DNA of 64,000 nt from Skermania piniformis (GTDB taxonomy: Bacteria > Actinomycetota > Actinomycetes > Mycobacteriales > Mycobacteriaceae), in assembly GCF_019285775.1 (NCBI RefSeq), contig NZ_CP079105.1:1178001-1242000 (forward strand), written 5' to 3'. Both the position numbers and the translations under genes were made by a program. This document shows positions 23,601 to 32,495 of the stretch, piece after piece; positions within the stretch are counted from its first letter, which is position 1, and each line of letters opens with the position of its first letter. The notes under the pieces were generated by a model. The model had not been told where the DNA came from and searched no databases. It saw only the letters and a list, made by a program, of their open reading frames with translations.

Positions 23601-26600
23601 CTACCATCCCCGCCCGTCGTATCCGCCGGTGCGGGCCCACGTCTGCCGCCGCCACTCGCCGGCGAGATCGCCCGCGGTGTAGCCGTTCGCGATGAACGTG
23701 TCGCCGCCGCGGCGGCCGCCGCCGTTCATCGCGGCGACCAGCTTGTCGACCGCGGAAATGTTCGCTTCGGCGACCGCCCACCGGGACTCGGGCAGCAGCG
23801 GCTCCGGTTTCGTCAGAGCCGAGATCGCGACCCCGCCCGGCGGCAGCCACCCGCCGGTGTCGAACAGACCGGCCTTCGTCACCCATGCGTCGGCGTCCGC
23901 GAGCCGCTCGCTGTACCGGTCCGGGAACGCGCTCCGCTGCACCGACTGCGCCGCGACACCGGGGTCCATCGACTGCCACCCGTCGACACCGACGAGCGCG
24001 TCGAAGAACGCCTTCGCCGGATAGGCGGGGTCCATCAGCTGAGGGACGGTGCCCCAGCCCTGCGACGGCCGTTGCTGCATGTAGTTGAGCGAGTCGCTAT
24101 CGGAGCCGACCGCGTCGTGCGGGAACGACAGCGACTCGGGGACGGTGCTGTTGGCGTACATCAGCATCTCCGACTCGACGAGCCCGACCGCGTTGCCGAT
24201 CACCGCGGCTGCACGGTCGAGACCCATGTCGCGAGCGGTCCTCGTGATCATGTGGCTGTAGAGGTCGGAGCCGGTCAGCCCCGACGGGTCGACCGGTACA
24301 GCGACGGTCGCATCGCCGGCGCCGACACCGGTCGACGACGACGCCGGCGCCAGCGCCGGCGCTGGCGCTGGTGTCGGCGCCGAGGTACCTGCGGCCGCGG
24401 CGGACGGAGCCGGCGAGCTCGTGGCCCCGGCCAGGCTCGCGCTGCTGCCGCCGCTGGTGCGCACGTTCGACCCGTCGTCGCCCTGCAACAGCTTGTTCGG
24501 GTCCGCGATCCAGTCCGGGATACCGAACGTCTCGACGATCCCGCCGGCGATGATCCCGCCCAGGTCGGACCCGAGTTCCTGGAACGTCTTCAGCCGCTGC
24601 CCGCCGCCGGATGCGCTTCCGCCGGAGGTGGGTGCCGGGCCGGCCGTTCCAGCTCCGGCCCCTGTCGGCACCGGGGTCGTCGTCACACCGTTCTGGTAGG
24701 TCGGCGACTGATACGACGGGGTCGGTGTCGACACCTCCGGTACCGCGGTCGTCGGGCCCGCGAACATGGACGCGGGAAAGTGCGCGTGGTCGGTGAACAT
24801 CGGGTCGTCGGCTTTCGCAGCCGGCCCGCCGAACTGGCCGTCGCCGCGGCCGCCGCCCATCTCGAACCCGGTCCCGCCGGGCAGGGTGCCGGCCGTGTGC
24901 CCGCCGTAAGGGCCGCCGTTGAACCAGCCGATGCTGTAGTCGTCAGGGCCGCCCAGACCGGGCAGCGCACCGCGGGCGGCGAGCGCTTCGGCCTGCGTGC
25001 CGGTCGCGAACCGGCCACCGGTCTCGGTGTCGCCGTACGCGACGAGGTTCGCTGCCCGCGCCTGAGCGCCGGAACAGTCCGTTCCCCAAGAACCGTCCCA
25101 GCCACCCCAGACGTACGGGACGCCTTCGATTCCGCGGGCCTGGTCGAGGAGCTGCTGGCGGGTGATCTTCCCGGCGCCGACGACACCGCCGTCCGCGAAT
25201 CCGGGGAGCCGACCTTTCAGCAGGTCCCGCAGGTCCAGCGCCGCGTCGACCGCGGGGTCGTCTTCCTGGATCCCGAACTCGCTGGCGAGGATGCCGCGGT
25301 AGTCGCCGGCGGCCAGGCCGGCCGCGCCGATCGCGGCTGCCCGGCCCTTGAGCAACGCGTCGACGACCGGGCTGTCCTCCTCCTGGCCGAACGCGTCGCG
25401 GAAGTTCCCCGTGTAGTCGCCGTCGACCAGGAGGTCGCGGGCGCCGAGCGCCCCGGCGACGATCTGCGAGTCCTCCTCGATCCCCGTCGCGTCGTACAGA
25501 TTGCCGGTGTAGTCGCCGTCGACAAGCAGCGACCGCGCGCCGAGCACGCCGGCGACCGCCTGGTGGTCCTCGTCGATCCCGAGCGGTGCGAGCTGCCCGG
25601 TGTAGTCGCCGTCCCGGACCAGGGCTGTGCCGCCACCGACGAGCCGGTCGAGCCAGTCCGCCGGCGGGGTCCATCCGGCGTTCAGGGCAGCGACCAGCTC
25701 GTCGCCGCCGCGTTGCATCGCGGACTCCGTCACCACGCCCTCGCCGGCGGACACCAGCGCGGTCGGTGTGCCGTCGGCGCCGACGCCCAGGATCGAGTCC
25801 GACGTGCCGGTGCCCGGGCCCCACAGCAACCCGTCCGGGCGGCGGCCGGCGACGCCACCACCGGCCAGCCCTTGCAGGGTCGCGCCCCACGCACGGACGG
25901 TCCCCGCGCCGGGAATGGAGACGCCGAGGATCTTCTCCGGCACGTTCGCCAGCAGCCCGCCGATCACCCGCAACGGCTGACGCATGATGTCAGCGACGCC
26001 GCCGAACGCGCCGCGGGCGGTGTCGCCGACCCGGCCGGCGATCGCGCCGACCGCCTCGATCCCGGTCCCGATGTTGTCGAACACGGGCTTGATGAAGTCC
26101 CATGCGGCGGAGACCGCGCCCTTGATCCCGTCGAACGCGGGCACGATCACCGAGTTCCACAGCCACATCACCTTGTCGCCGGCGAACCCGAGCCCCGCGG
26201 TGAACGCGTCCCAGACCGGCTGCACGACACCGGTCCACCAGCCGGAGATCACGGCTCCGATCACGGAGAACGCGGGCACGATCACCGAGTTCCACAGCCA
26301 CATCACGACGTCGCCGGCAGCGGACAGGCCGAGCTTGAACAGCTCCCACACGACCTGCACGCCAGCCCACCACAGCTGGAACACGAACCCGATCGCCTGG
26401 AACGCGGGCTCGATCACACCGTGCCAGAACAACATCACCGCGGCGCCGACTATCCCGAACACCGCAGCGAACAGATCGAACACCGGCTTCACGACGGTGT
26501 TCCAGAAGAACGAGATCACGGTGCCGATCACCGAGAACGCAGGCTCGATCACCCCATGCCAGAATCCGAGGACAGCGGGAACAGCGGTGCCGGTGAACCA

Positions 26601-28400
26601 TTCGCCGAACGCGGCGAGTACAGGCTGGATGAATCCCCACGCGGCAGAGAACGCCGATTTGATCCCGTCCCAGGCGGCGGTGACGAAGTTACGGAACCCA
26701 TCCCACTTGTTCCACATGATCACTACCGCGGCGACGACCGCGGCGATACCGAGCGCAACCCAGGTCAGCGGGTTCGCCAGCAACGCGGAGTTGAACAACC
26801 AGGTAGCGGCCGTGGTCGACCGAATCCAGTTCATCAGCCCGCCGGCGGCGATCACGCCCTGCGCGATCCCGATTCCGCCGAGCGCGAGCGCGGTGACGCC
26901 GGCGACGATGCCGAGCTGGGTGAGCATGCCGGAGTTGTCGGAGATCCAGCCGATCGACGCGCCGAGCGCCTCGACGAGGCCGGTCTGCACGGACCGCTTG
27001 AACGTCTCGAGCCGCGCGGTTGCGTTGTCACCGAGGGTCGTCGACATCTCGTCGGTCGCGCCTGCGAACCCGGACATCCGGTCCTCACCGCCGGCGAGAG
27101 CCTCCAAGAACTGCGGGATCTGGTCGACCGACAGGTCTTCGAGTGGAGTGCCGAACAGAGCGATCGCGGTGTTCGCGCGTTCGCTGGGGCTCTCGATCCC
27201 GAGCAGGCCCTGCGCGGTCGCCCGCAACGCCTCCTGCGCGCCGGCGCCGCCGGCGGCGACCTTGTCCGACATCTCCTGTGCGTTGAGGCCGATCGCGGCG
27301 TACGCGGCGGCCGACGCTTCCGACATGTCGGAGCCGCGGATCGTGAATTCCTTCAGCGCATCCCCGGTCTTGTCCAGCGCGAACTTGCCCTGATCGGCGG
27401 CCGTTACGAGCAGGTTGAACGAGGACTGACCGTCGAATCCGAGGGCGCGGAAGTTGGTTCCGTACTCGTCGAGGATCTCGGGCAGCTCGTCACGCATCGC
27501 GGCCGGCACTCGCTGGAAGGCGGTCGTCATGAGGTCGAACGCCTGGGTCGAGTCGGCTGCGAGGCCGTTCGTCACCAGCTGCGATGTGGTCTGCACGACG
27601 GCGGACACGTCGGTGCCGAAGACGTCGGCGAACGCGAGTGCCCGCTGGGACACGGTTTCGAGGGACGCCTCGCCCTCGAAACCGAGGGTCGCGAACGACG
27701 ATGCGACGATGCCGACGGCGGATGCTGCGTCGTCCATCGACGCACCGAACCCGGACGAGTACACCTTGCCGGCGGTGTCGCCGTAATCCTTCGCGAGCTG
27801 CCCGGTCGCGCCGAGGGAGGCGGCGAGCCGGTCCCCGATGACGTCGAAGTCGGCGGCGTCGGCGATGACCGACCCGATCCCGCCGATCCCGGCCGCCGCC
27901 ACGGCGACGCCCTTGAGCTGGTCGGCCGCCTCGCCGGCTTTGTCCTTGAGGCCGCCGAGCGCGCTCGCGCCGTCCCGCCCGCCGGCGGCGGTCTCGTCGC
28001 CGGCTCGACGCGCCGCCCGGGCGAGGTCTTCCTCCGCGTCGCGAGCGCGGCCGGTGTCGCCCGCGCGGCGTTGCCGTGCCTGGGCGAGGTCTTCCTCCCC
28101 GCGTGCCTGCCCGTCGACGGCGCCGCCGGCGCGGGTGCGGGTGCCCGCGAGATCCCGCTCCGCGGCCTGGGCTCGGTCCGCCGCCGACGCTTCCTGCCCG
28201 CGCGCGGACGTGATCTGTTGCGACGCCCGTTCGACGGCCGCGGTCGATCCGCGGATCCCGTCCGCGATTCCCTGGCCGGCGCGGTCGCCGGCCTCGCGGC
28301 CACCCCGTGCGAGCGGCGCGATGATCTGCTCGTCGATCATCCGGGTGATTCCCCGCGCGGTCGGGAAGACCTGGAGGGTGGCGACACCGATATCGGTCAT
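23601..28400 (-). CDS. Tape measure protein with embedded NlpC/P60-like and lysozyme-like domains
   Basis: 1,599 residues from ATG 28400 (ATGA overlap with the chaperone stop); the open frame upstream is shadow. Residues about 80-190 are Ala/Arg/Asp-rich coiled coil. 300-570 is helical with a tape-measure core. About 570-770 has Trp-rich tandem helices (WNSVIVPAF and relatives repeated). 925-1066 holds four repeats of DGDYTG...EED type. About 1070-1190 is an NlpC/P60-like domain (YVWGGW, Cys1109 in TDCSG, His1168 in GGHTAG). About 1390-1510 is a transglycosylase-like segment (GLVESEM, HDAVGSDSDSLNYMQQRPSQGWG). It sets tail length and probably locally opens peptidoglycan during infection. Confidence 0.92.
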   Translation of the reverse strand: MTDIGVATLQVFPTARGITRMIDEQIIAPLARGGREAGDRAGQGIADGIRGSTAAVERASQQITSARGQEASAADRAQAAERDLAGTRTRAGGAVDGQARGEEDLAQARQRRAGDTGRARDAEEDLARAARRAGDETAAGGRDGASALGGLKDKAGEAADQLKGVAVAAAGIGGIGSVIADAADFDVIGDRLAASLGATGQLAKDYGDTAGKVYSSGFGASMDDAASAVGIVASSFATLGFEGEASLETVSQRALAFADVFGTDVSAVVQTTSQLVTNGLAADSTQAFDLMTTAFQRVPAAMRDELPEILDEYGTNFRALGFDGQSSFNLLVTAADQGKFALDKTGDALKEFTIRGSDMSEASAAAYAAIGLNAQEMSDKVAAGGAGAQEALRATAQGLLGIESPSERANTAIALFGTPLEDLSVDQIPQFLEALAGGEDRMSGFAGATDEMSTTLGDNATARLETFKRSVQTGLVEALGASIGWISDNSGMLTQLGIVAGVTALALGGIGIAQGVIAAGGLMNWIRSTTAATWLFNSALLANPLTWVALGIAAVVAAVVIMWNKWDGFRNFVTAAWDGIKSAFSAAWGFIQPVLAAFGEWFTGTAVPAVLGFWHGVIEPAFSVIGTVISFFWNTVVKPVFDLFAAVFGIVGAAVMLFWHGVIEPAFQAIGFVFQLWWAGVQVVWELFKLGLSAAGDVVMWLWNSVIVPAFSVIGAVISGWWTGVVQPVWDAFTAGLGFAGDKVMWLWNSVIVPAFDGIKGAVSAAWDFIKPVFDNIGTGIEAVGAIAGRVGDTARGAFGGVADIMRQPLRVIGGLLANVPEKILGVSIPGAGTVRAWGATLQGLAGGGVAGRRPDGLLWGPGTGTSDSILGVGADGTPTALVSAGEGVVTESAMQRGGDELVAALNAGWTPPADWLDRLVGGGTALVRDGDYTGQLAPLGIDEDHQAVAGVLGARSLLVDGDYTGNLYDATGIEEDSQIVAGALGARDLLVDGDYTGNFRDAFGQEEDSPVVDALLKGRAAAIGAAGLAAGDYRGILASEFGIQEDDPAVDAALDLRDLLKGRLPGFADGGVVGAGKITRQQLLDQARGIEGVPYVWGGWDGSWGTDCSGAQARAANLVAYGDTETGGRFATGTQAEALAARGALPGLGGPDDYSIGWFNGGPYGGHTAGTLPGGTGFEMGGGRGDGQFGGPAAKADDPMFTDHAHFPASMFAGPTTAVPEVSTPTPSYQSPTYQNGVTTTPVPTGAGAGTAGPAPTSGGSASGGGQRLKTFQELGSDLGGIIAGGIVETFGIPDWIADPNKLLQGDDGSNVRTSGGSSASLAGATSSPAPSAAAAGTSAPTPAPAPALAPASSSTGVGAGDATVAVPVDPSGLTGSDLYSHMITRTARDMGLDRAAAVIGNAVGLVESEMLMYANSTVPESLSFPHDAVGSDSDSLNYMQQRPSQGWGTVPQLMDPAYPAKAFFDALVGVDGWQSMDPGVAAQSVQRSAFPDRYSERLADADAWVTKAGLFDTGGWLPPGGVAISALTKPEPLLPESRWAVAEANISAVDKLVAAMNGGGRRGGDTFIANGYTAGDLAGEWRRQTWARTGGYDGRGW

Positions 28401-28840
28401 GCGGTGTTCCCTCCTCCCGGGGGTAGTTGCGGCTGCTGGCGGCGGTCGCGGATCTGCTGGCGTCGGCGTTGCGCGGTGCGGTACTTCTCGGCCTTGGCCG
28501 CCGTCATCGGCTTTGCTTTCGGGCGGGGCCGGCCGGGGTGCTGCTTCGGCGCTTTCTTCCCGCCGTGCGCGCGGGCTTGCAGCGCCCACAGGTCGGCGAG
28601 GAGGTGGTCGGTGGTCGACCACGGCATCCGTCCGTCGTTCGCGGCGACCGCGAGCGCGGAGTCGGCGGGCAGGGCGAGGACGCGGACGAACAGCATCCGC
28701 AGGGTGAGCAGGCGGCGCCCGTGCTCGTCTCGGCGGTAGAGGTCGCGCAGGTCGCGGCCGTAGTACCGGTCGAGATCGGCTTCCAGCCGGTCGCGCTGCT
28801 CGTCGTCGGCGAGGAGGGCGAGCAGCCCGATCAGTTTCCC
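28397..28840 (-). CDS. Tail-assembly chaperone, frameshifted C-terminal part (gpGT)
   Basis: In the -1 frame relative to the first chaperone gene, this region encodes LIGLLALLADDEQRDRLEADL to GGGNTA. It is reached by slippage on GGGAAAC at 28834-28840, giving a 294-residue fusion (149 + 145). The C-terminus is highly basic (PGRPRPKAKPMTAAKAEKYRTAQRRRQQ). A start of its own at 28930 exists only as an open frame. The fusion binds the tape measure before tail tube polymerisation, as in lambda gpGT. The stop overlaps the tape measure ATG. Confidence 0.85.
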   Translation of the reverse strand, partial: GKLIGLLALLADDEQRDRLEADLDRYYGRDLRDLYRRDEHGRRLLTLRMLFVRVLALPADSALAVAANDGRMPWSTTDHLLADLWALQARAHGGKKAPKQHPGRPRPKAKPMTAAKAEKYRTAQRRRQQIRDRRQQPQLPPGGGNTA

Positions 28841-29280
28841 GAGTTGCGGAATCCGCCGGCTCGGGCGAGCGCGTCGAACAGTTCCCGGAACTGCCGGTTC
28901 CGGTACTGCTTGCGCTGCACCTTGATCCATTCGTCGGGAGCCAGCAGCATCCGGATCGCGGTGACCGCGCGCCCGTTCTCGAATGCTTCGGTCGCGTTGA
29001 TCGGCCAGTCGGCGGGGTCGGCGGGGATCGTGTAGGACTCGCCGTCGAATTCGACTGTGACGGTTTCGATCCCTTCGGCTTCGCCCCGGATCACCGGGGT
29101 GCTGGCCGGCCGGTGGTCCTGGGGTCGGGGTGCGCGCGCCGGGATCCGGGAGTCGTCCCGTTTCGGCCGACGGCCCTTCGGCTGCTTGCGCCGTGCCGGC
29201 TCGGGTTCGGGCTGCTCGTCGGCGCGGTCGTCGTAGTCGTCGGGTTCGTAGCCGTCGTCGAGGTCGATCGATTCACTCAC
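28831..29280 (-). CDS. Tail-assembly chaperone (gpG-like)
   Basis: 149 residues from GTG 29280. Acidic N-terminus (SESIDLDDGYEPDDYDDRADEQPEPEP), a basic linker, then a compact domain (VTVEFDGESYTIPADPADWPINATEAFENGRAVTAIRMLLAPDEWIKVQ) matching the actinobacteriophage chaperone family. It ends GFRNSGN with the stop directly after the slippery heptamer. The start overlaps the preceding stop by 4 nt. Expressed in excess over the frameshift product. Confidence 0.85.
   Translation of the reverse strand: MSESIDLDDGYEPDDYDDRADEQPEPEPARRKQPKGRRPKRDDSRIPARAPRPQDHRPASTPVIRGEAEGIETVTVEFDGESYTIPADPADWPINATEAFENGRAVTAIRMLLAPDEWIKVQRKQYRNRQFRELFDALARAGGFRNSGN
28834..28840 (-). promoter_or_regulatory. Programmed -1 ribosomal frameshift site GGGAAAC
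   Basis: Read on the minus strand, the zero frame is TCG GGA AAC TGA, placing G GGA AAC exactly as X XXY YYZ. Slipping back one base gives CTG ATC GGG CTG and a long open frame to 28397. This canonical slippery heptamer directly before the zero-frame stop is the arrangement used for gpG/gpGT in many siphoviruses. Confidence 0.9.
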
Positions 29281-29609
29281 TGGTGCGGTTCCTTCCGGGG
29301 TGTGCGGTTCGTTGATGCGGCGCGGTAGAGAGTGGGTGCGAGACCGGCGGTGATCTCCCGCGCGGCCTGTTCGGGAATCCGTTGGCACAGCTGCGTGTAC
29401 GCGGCCGCGATGTGGTCGACCGCGGCGGCGAGCTCGTCGGTCACCGATTCCGCTGCGGCTGCCGCGGCGTCGGTCCTGGCGGTGTCGGCGGCGGCGACCT
29501 GGACCGTGCGGGCGACCCGCCCTCGCAGCGACGGCGGGCACACCCCGTCGACGTCGAGACCGAGCCGGGTCGCGGCTTCGTTGATCTCGGCGTCGGAAGG
29601 GATGCGCAC
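29277..29609 (-). CDS. Hypothetical protein between major tail protein and chaperones
   Basis: 110 residues from GTG 29609, preceded by GAAAGAAGG. Starts RIPSDAEINEAATRLGLDVDGVCPPSLRGRVARTVQVAAAD, then an Ala-rich helical stretch, ending NRTPRKEPHQ. Helical and probably a small assembly factor. No family recognised. Overlaps the chaperone start by 4 nt. Confidence 0.65.
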   Translation of the reverse strand: MRIPSDAEINEAATRLGLDVDGVCPPSLRGRVARTVQVAAADTARTDAAAAAAESVTDELAAAVDHIAAAYTQLCQRIPEQAAREITAGLAPTLYRAASTNRTPRKEPHQ

Positions 29610-29713
29610 GCGGGGTCGCCTTCTTTCAACGTTGGTGTGCGGTTCTGGGTGGAGACCCCGCCCGCCCGGAGAACCGCACGAACGCCGGGCGGGCGAGCAA
29701 CTGGCCCCGGGTG

Positions 29714-30577
29714 TCAGACCGGGGTGACCGTCACGGACGGAGCGGTCCCGCCGATCAGGCCGGCGCCGGACGCGGTGAGCGCTGCCGGCACGGTCACCGT
29801 CCACGGGCCGCCGTCTGAACCGGTGACCGTCGCTGCGGACACCGTGGACAGCGCTTCCAGCGGCGCCTCGACCTCGCCGGCGGTGGCGTCGTACGGGATG
29901 CCGCTGGTGGTCTGGCCGCCCACGGTCGCGGTCCATGTGCCGCCGGTCGGCGACCCGGTGACCGCCACGGTGTACGTCAGCGGGGTCGTCGGCTCCGGCA
30001 CCAGCAGCCCGGTCTCCTGCTTGATGAACCGCTGCTTCAACCCGTTCGGGAAGATCGCGCACGTGTACTCGACGGACGCCATGTCCTGCTCGTTGTCTGT
30101 GCGCCCGCCCGACTTCACGGTCGACGGCACGGTGGTGATGCGCCGCTTCGTCTTCCCGTCGTCGGTGCGGGTCTCGAACCCGAGGTACACCCGGGCCGGC
30201 TTCGCGTCGACGACGTGCGTATCGGTGTCGCCGGGCGACTCCAGGTACGCGGTGACGGCGTTCCGTTCGAGCGCGGTGAACTTCCGTTCGAGCCGCCGGT
30301 TCCGGAACGACTTGAGGATCTCGCCGTACCCCCATGCGTTGTAGCTGGACTCGTCGAACTCGACGGTCTCGGCGAAACCGTCCTCGCCGTTGAGGAGCCC
30401 GACCAGCTCCCAGTCCGCGTCGGGGACCGCGTCGAACTCGATCTCGATGCTGGCCGGGACGATGTCGGCGACATCGGTGACGCCCGCGGTGCGGTGGATC
30501 CACACGTCCGCGGAATCCCAGATGTCGACGTTGCGCGGTTCTCCGCCCATGATGAATACCCCTCTCGGGTCGCTCAT
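29714..30577 (-). CDS. Major tail (tube) protein with C-terminal Ig-like domain
   Basis: 287 residues; start ATG 30577 (MSDPRGVFIMGGEPRN) preferred over 30607. Residues 1-195 form the tube domain (DIWDSADVWIHRTAGVTDVADIVPASIEIEFDA, ALERNAVTAYLESPGDTDTHVVD). Residues about 200-287 are a Thr/Gly/Val-rich Ig-like module (TYTVAVTGSPTGGTWTATVGG) that would decorate the tail surface. Position after the tail terminator and before the chaperones is canonical. Confidence 0.88.
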   Translation of the reverse strand: MSDPRGVFIMGGEPRNVDIWDSADVWIHRTAGVTDVADIVPASIEIEFDAVPDADWELVGLLNGEDGFAETVEFDESSYNAWGYGEILKSFRNRRLERKFTALERNAVTAYLESPGDTDTHVVDAKPARVYLGFETRTDDGKTKRRITTVPSTVKSGGRTDNEQDMASVEYTCAIFPNGLKQRFIKQETGLLVPEPTTPLTYTVAVTGSPTGGTWTATVGGQTTSGIPYDATAGEVEAPLEALSTVSAATVTGSDGGPWTVTVPAALTASGAGLIGGTAPSVTVTPV

Positions 30578-30656
30578 TTGATTTCGGTTGGTGTGCGGTT
30601 CGGCCACCCGGGGAGAGGGGTGGTGGTCTATCGAGGTGGTGCGATTAGTCCGGTAC

Positions 30657-31061
30657 TCAGTCGAGCTCGTGGGTCCGGACGCGGGCGCGGACGGTAAACG
30701 ACGCGACGTGCCCGGTGGTGTCCGGGTCGCGTGCGTCGATGAGCGCGGCGCCGGGCAGGATCTTCGCGATCCCGGGGACCCGGAGGCACAGCAGCCAGCC
30801 GAGGGTGACGCCGGCGACGTCGCGGGCGATGCTGCGGCCGCCGGCGTAGACGGTCACCCGCAGCTGCGGCAGCGTCTCGACCGGCCATCGCATCGGCCCG
30901 GAGTCGTCGGCGAGGACGACCTCCGGGCCGGTGTGGCGGGTCCAGTCCGACGACAGGTTCAGCGCTACCCGCGGCCGCGGGTCCCGTTCGGCCCACCGCT
31001 CGGCGAGGAACTCGCGTAGCGCGGGCAGCGGATCGGTCGGCACCCACACCGGCGAACTCAT
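30657..31061 (-). CDS. Tail terminator-like protein
   Basis: 134 residues from ATG 31061. MSSPVWVPTDPLPALREFLAERWAERDPRPRVALNLS ... PQLRVTVYAGG ... SFTVRARVRTHELD resembles the small alpha/beta tail-completion proteins that cap the tail tube. It sits immediately before the major tail protein and overlaps the preceding gene by 4 nt. Confidence 0.75.
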   Translation of the reverse strand: MSSPVWVPTDPLPALREFLAERWAERDPRPRVALNLSSDWTRHTGPEVVLADDSGPMRWPVETLPQLRVTVYAGGRSIARDVAGVTLGWLLCLRVPGIAKILPGAALIDARDPDTTGHVASFTVRARVRTHELD

Positions 31062-31339
31062 GCCGGGCCGACCGTGAGCCCGAGCTGCCCGGCTGCGCGG
31101 GTCAGCGCGCCGGTGGTGGCTTGCAGGTGCGCGCCGGTCGGGTGCGCGATCATGACCGACGCGGCGGCCCGATCGGTGTCGTCGTAGGTGACGACGACAG
31201 GGATGTCGTCGCCGACGATCCCGCGGACCCGTTCGGCGATCTGCTCGGCGACGTCGTCGACGAGCGATTCGGTGAGCCCGGTCAGGACCTCGCGGACGCC
31301 GGCGCCGTCGAGCCGGAAGTCGACCTTCACGTCGGCCAT
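31058..31339 (-). CDS. Head-tail joining protein (HK97 gp10-like)
   Basis: 93 residues from ATG 31339. Starts ADVKVDFRLDGAGVREVLTGLTESLVDDVAEQIAERV, has VVVTYDDTDRAAASVMIAHPTG and a short helical end. Size and position in the connector block match the gp10-like neck proteins. Overlaps neighbours on both sides by 1-4 nt. Confidence 0.7.
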   Translation of the reverse strand: MADVKVDFRLDGAGVREVLTGLTESLVDDVAEQIAERVRGIVGDDIPVVVTYDDTDRAAASVMIAHPTGAHLQATTGALTRAAGQLGLTVGPA

Positions 31340-31659
31340 CAGCCGCGGCCCAGCGTGCACAGTGCGACGAGCCCGGTCCTCGTGGTGTACGGGGACCGCC
31401 AGTCGAGAATCTGGACGCGGCACCGGTCGCCGCGGACGACCAGCTCGTCCTCGCCGGTGAGGTCGGGCGCCGGCAGGAAGTACACCGTCCAGGCGATCGT
31501 CTCGCCGTTGCGGCCGCGGATCGCGCGGTCCCGTGGTGGGCCAGGCTCGACCGCCCGTGCCCGCAACGGTGCCGGGCCGGTCCAGGGTGCGGGGTCGTCG
31601 AGGTCGTCGACGCCGCCGCGGCCGGTCGTGGGCCGGTAACGCTGCACGGTCTCGCTCAC
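31339..31659 (-). CDS. Head-tail connector / stopper-like protein
   Basis: 106 residues from GTG 31659 (GTGA overlap). Contains QRYRPTTGRGGVDD near the start and ELVVRGDRCRVQILDWRSPYTTRTGLVALCTLG, the beta-barrel pattern of stopper proteins (SPP1 gp16-like: V.G..Y.V......W.S.). It would close the connector after packaging. Confidence 0.72.
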   Translation of the reverse strand: MSETVQRYRPTTGRGGVDDLDDPAPWTGPAPLRARAVEPGPPRDRAIRGRNGETIAWTVYFLPAPDLTGEDELVVRGDRCRVQILDWRSPYTTRTGLVALCTLGRG

Positions 31660-32207
31660 GGCGGGGGCTCCAGCCGGTACCGGTCGAGGATCGCGTACTG
31701 CGAGTCGAGGAACGCGGCCGCGGTGCCGGCGCTGCCGCCGAACTCGAACGGACCCATCTTCTCCGCAGGCTGCCCCGCCGGGGATGCGGCGGCGGTGAGC
31801 GCCCGGTCCATGACGACACCGACGATGTCGGCCGGCGCCACCGGGTGGCCGTGGGTGAGCCGGACCTCGATCGCCCGGTACTCGTCGGTCCACCACGTTC
31901 CGCGTGGCTGTCGGCGCAGGGACCCGCGTGCGGACCAGCTGTAGCCGGCGCTGGCCGTGAGCGGTTTCCCGAGTTCGGTCACCGATTCGACCGCGGTGAC
32001 GTGCAGCGTGGGCAGCTGGAGCACCGGCCCGCCCGGGCCGTCGACGACGAGCGTCTCGGTCCGGGCGGGGGCGATGTGCCAGCCGCAGTAGGTGCGCACC
32101 GCGGCGACGACCTCGGCGATCCGCTGCTGCTGGTACGTGTCGTCGTCTTCGTCGACGAAGGCGGCGACATCGGTTTCGGTGACCAGCAGTGCGTCCGGTG
32201 AGGTCAT
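31656..32207 (-). CDS. Head-tail adaptor (HK97 gp6-like)
   Basis: 183 residues from ATG 32207. An N-terminal helical bundle (FVDEDDDTYQQQRIAEVVAAVRTYCGWHIAP) followed by a beta insertion (ETLVVDGPGGPVLQLPTLHVTAVESVTELG) and helices is characteristic of the gp6-like connector that binds the portal. First gene of the connector block. Confidence 0.82.
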   Translation of the reverse strand: MTSPDALLVTETDVAAFVDEDDDTYQQQRIAEVVAAVRTYCGWHIAPARTETLVVDGPGGPVLQLPTLHVTAVESVTELGKPLTASAGYSWSARGSLRRQPRGTWWTDEYRAIEVRLTHGHPVAPADIVGVVMDRALTAAASPAGQPAEKMGPFEFGGSAGTAAAFLDSQYAILDRYRLEPPP

Positions 32208-32222
32208 CGCCGCGGCCTTGCC

Positions 32223-32462
32223 CTACTCGCCCGCGGCCGGGTCGGTCGCCGTGCCCGGATCGCCCGAGCCTGAGCCGGGATCGGCCGGGCCGGGGGACTT
32301 GTTCGCCGCGGTGCGGGACTTGTTCGCCGCGGTGCGGGACTTGCGGGTCACCTTCACCTTGTCGGCGTCGGTCAGGCCACGCTTCTCGGCGTCCTCCGCG
32401 GTCAGCTTCACCCGGGTCGCGTACCCGTTGACCTCGACGTCGTAGGTGTGTAGCTCAGCCAT
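32223..32462 (-). CDS. Small hypothetical protein between capsid and connector
   Basis: 79 residues from ATG 32462. A short beta segment (HTYDVEVNGYATRVKLTAEDAEKRG) and a Lys/Arg region with a duplicated SRTAANK, then an acidic Gly/Pro tail. The duplication comes from a 21-bp tandem repeat. Many actinobacteriophages encode a small protein here, with no known function. Confidence 0.7.
   Translation of the reverse strand: MAELHTYDVEVNGYATRVKLTAEDAEKRGLTDADKVKVTRKSRTAANKSRTAANKSPGPADPGSGSGDPGTATDPAAGE
32294..32335. repeat. 21-bp tandem duplication in the small head-region gene
   Basis: Two perfect 21-bp units (32294-32314 and 32315-32335), with a third partial unit following, duplicate the seven residues SRTAANK in frame. 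Confidence 0.9.
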
Positions 32463-32495
32463 GCGAATTTCTCCCTCTCTCGGCTACGACCGGGC

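Noticed and set aside
22638-28739. 2,033-residue open frame on the plus strand
   Set aside because: It is antisense to the tape measure and tail genes, made of Arg/Gly/Pro-rich low-complexity sequence, and is a GC-rich shadow frame.
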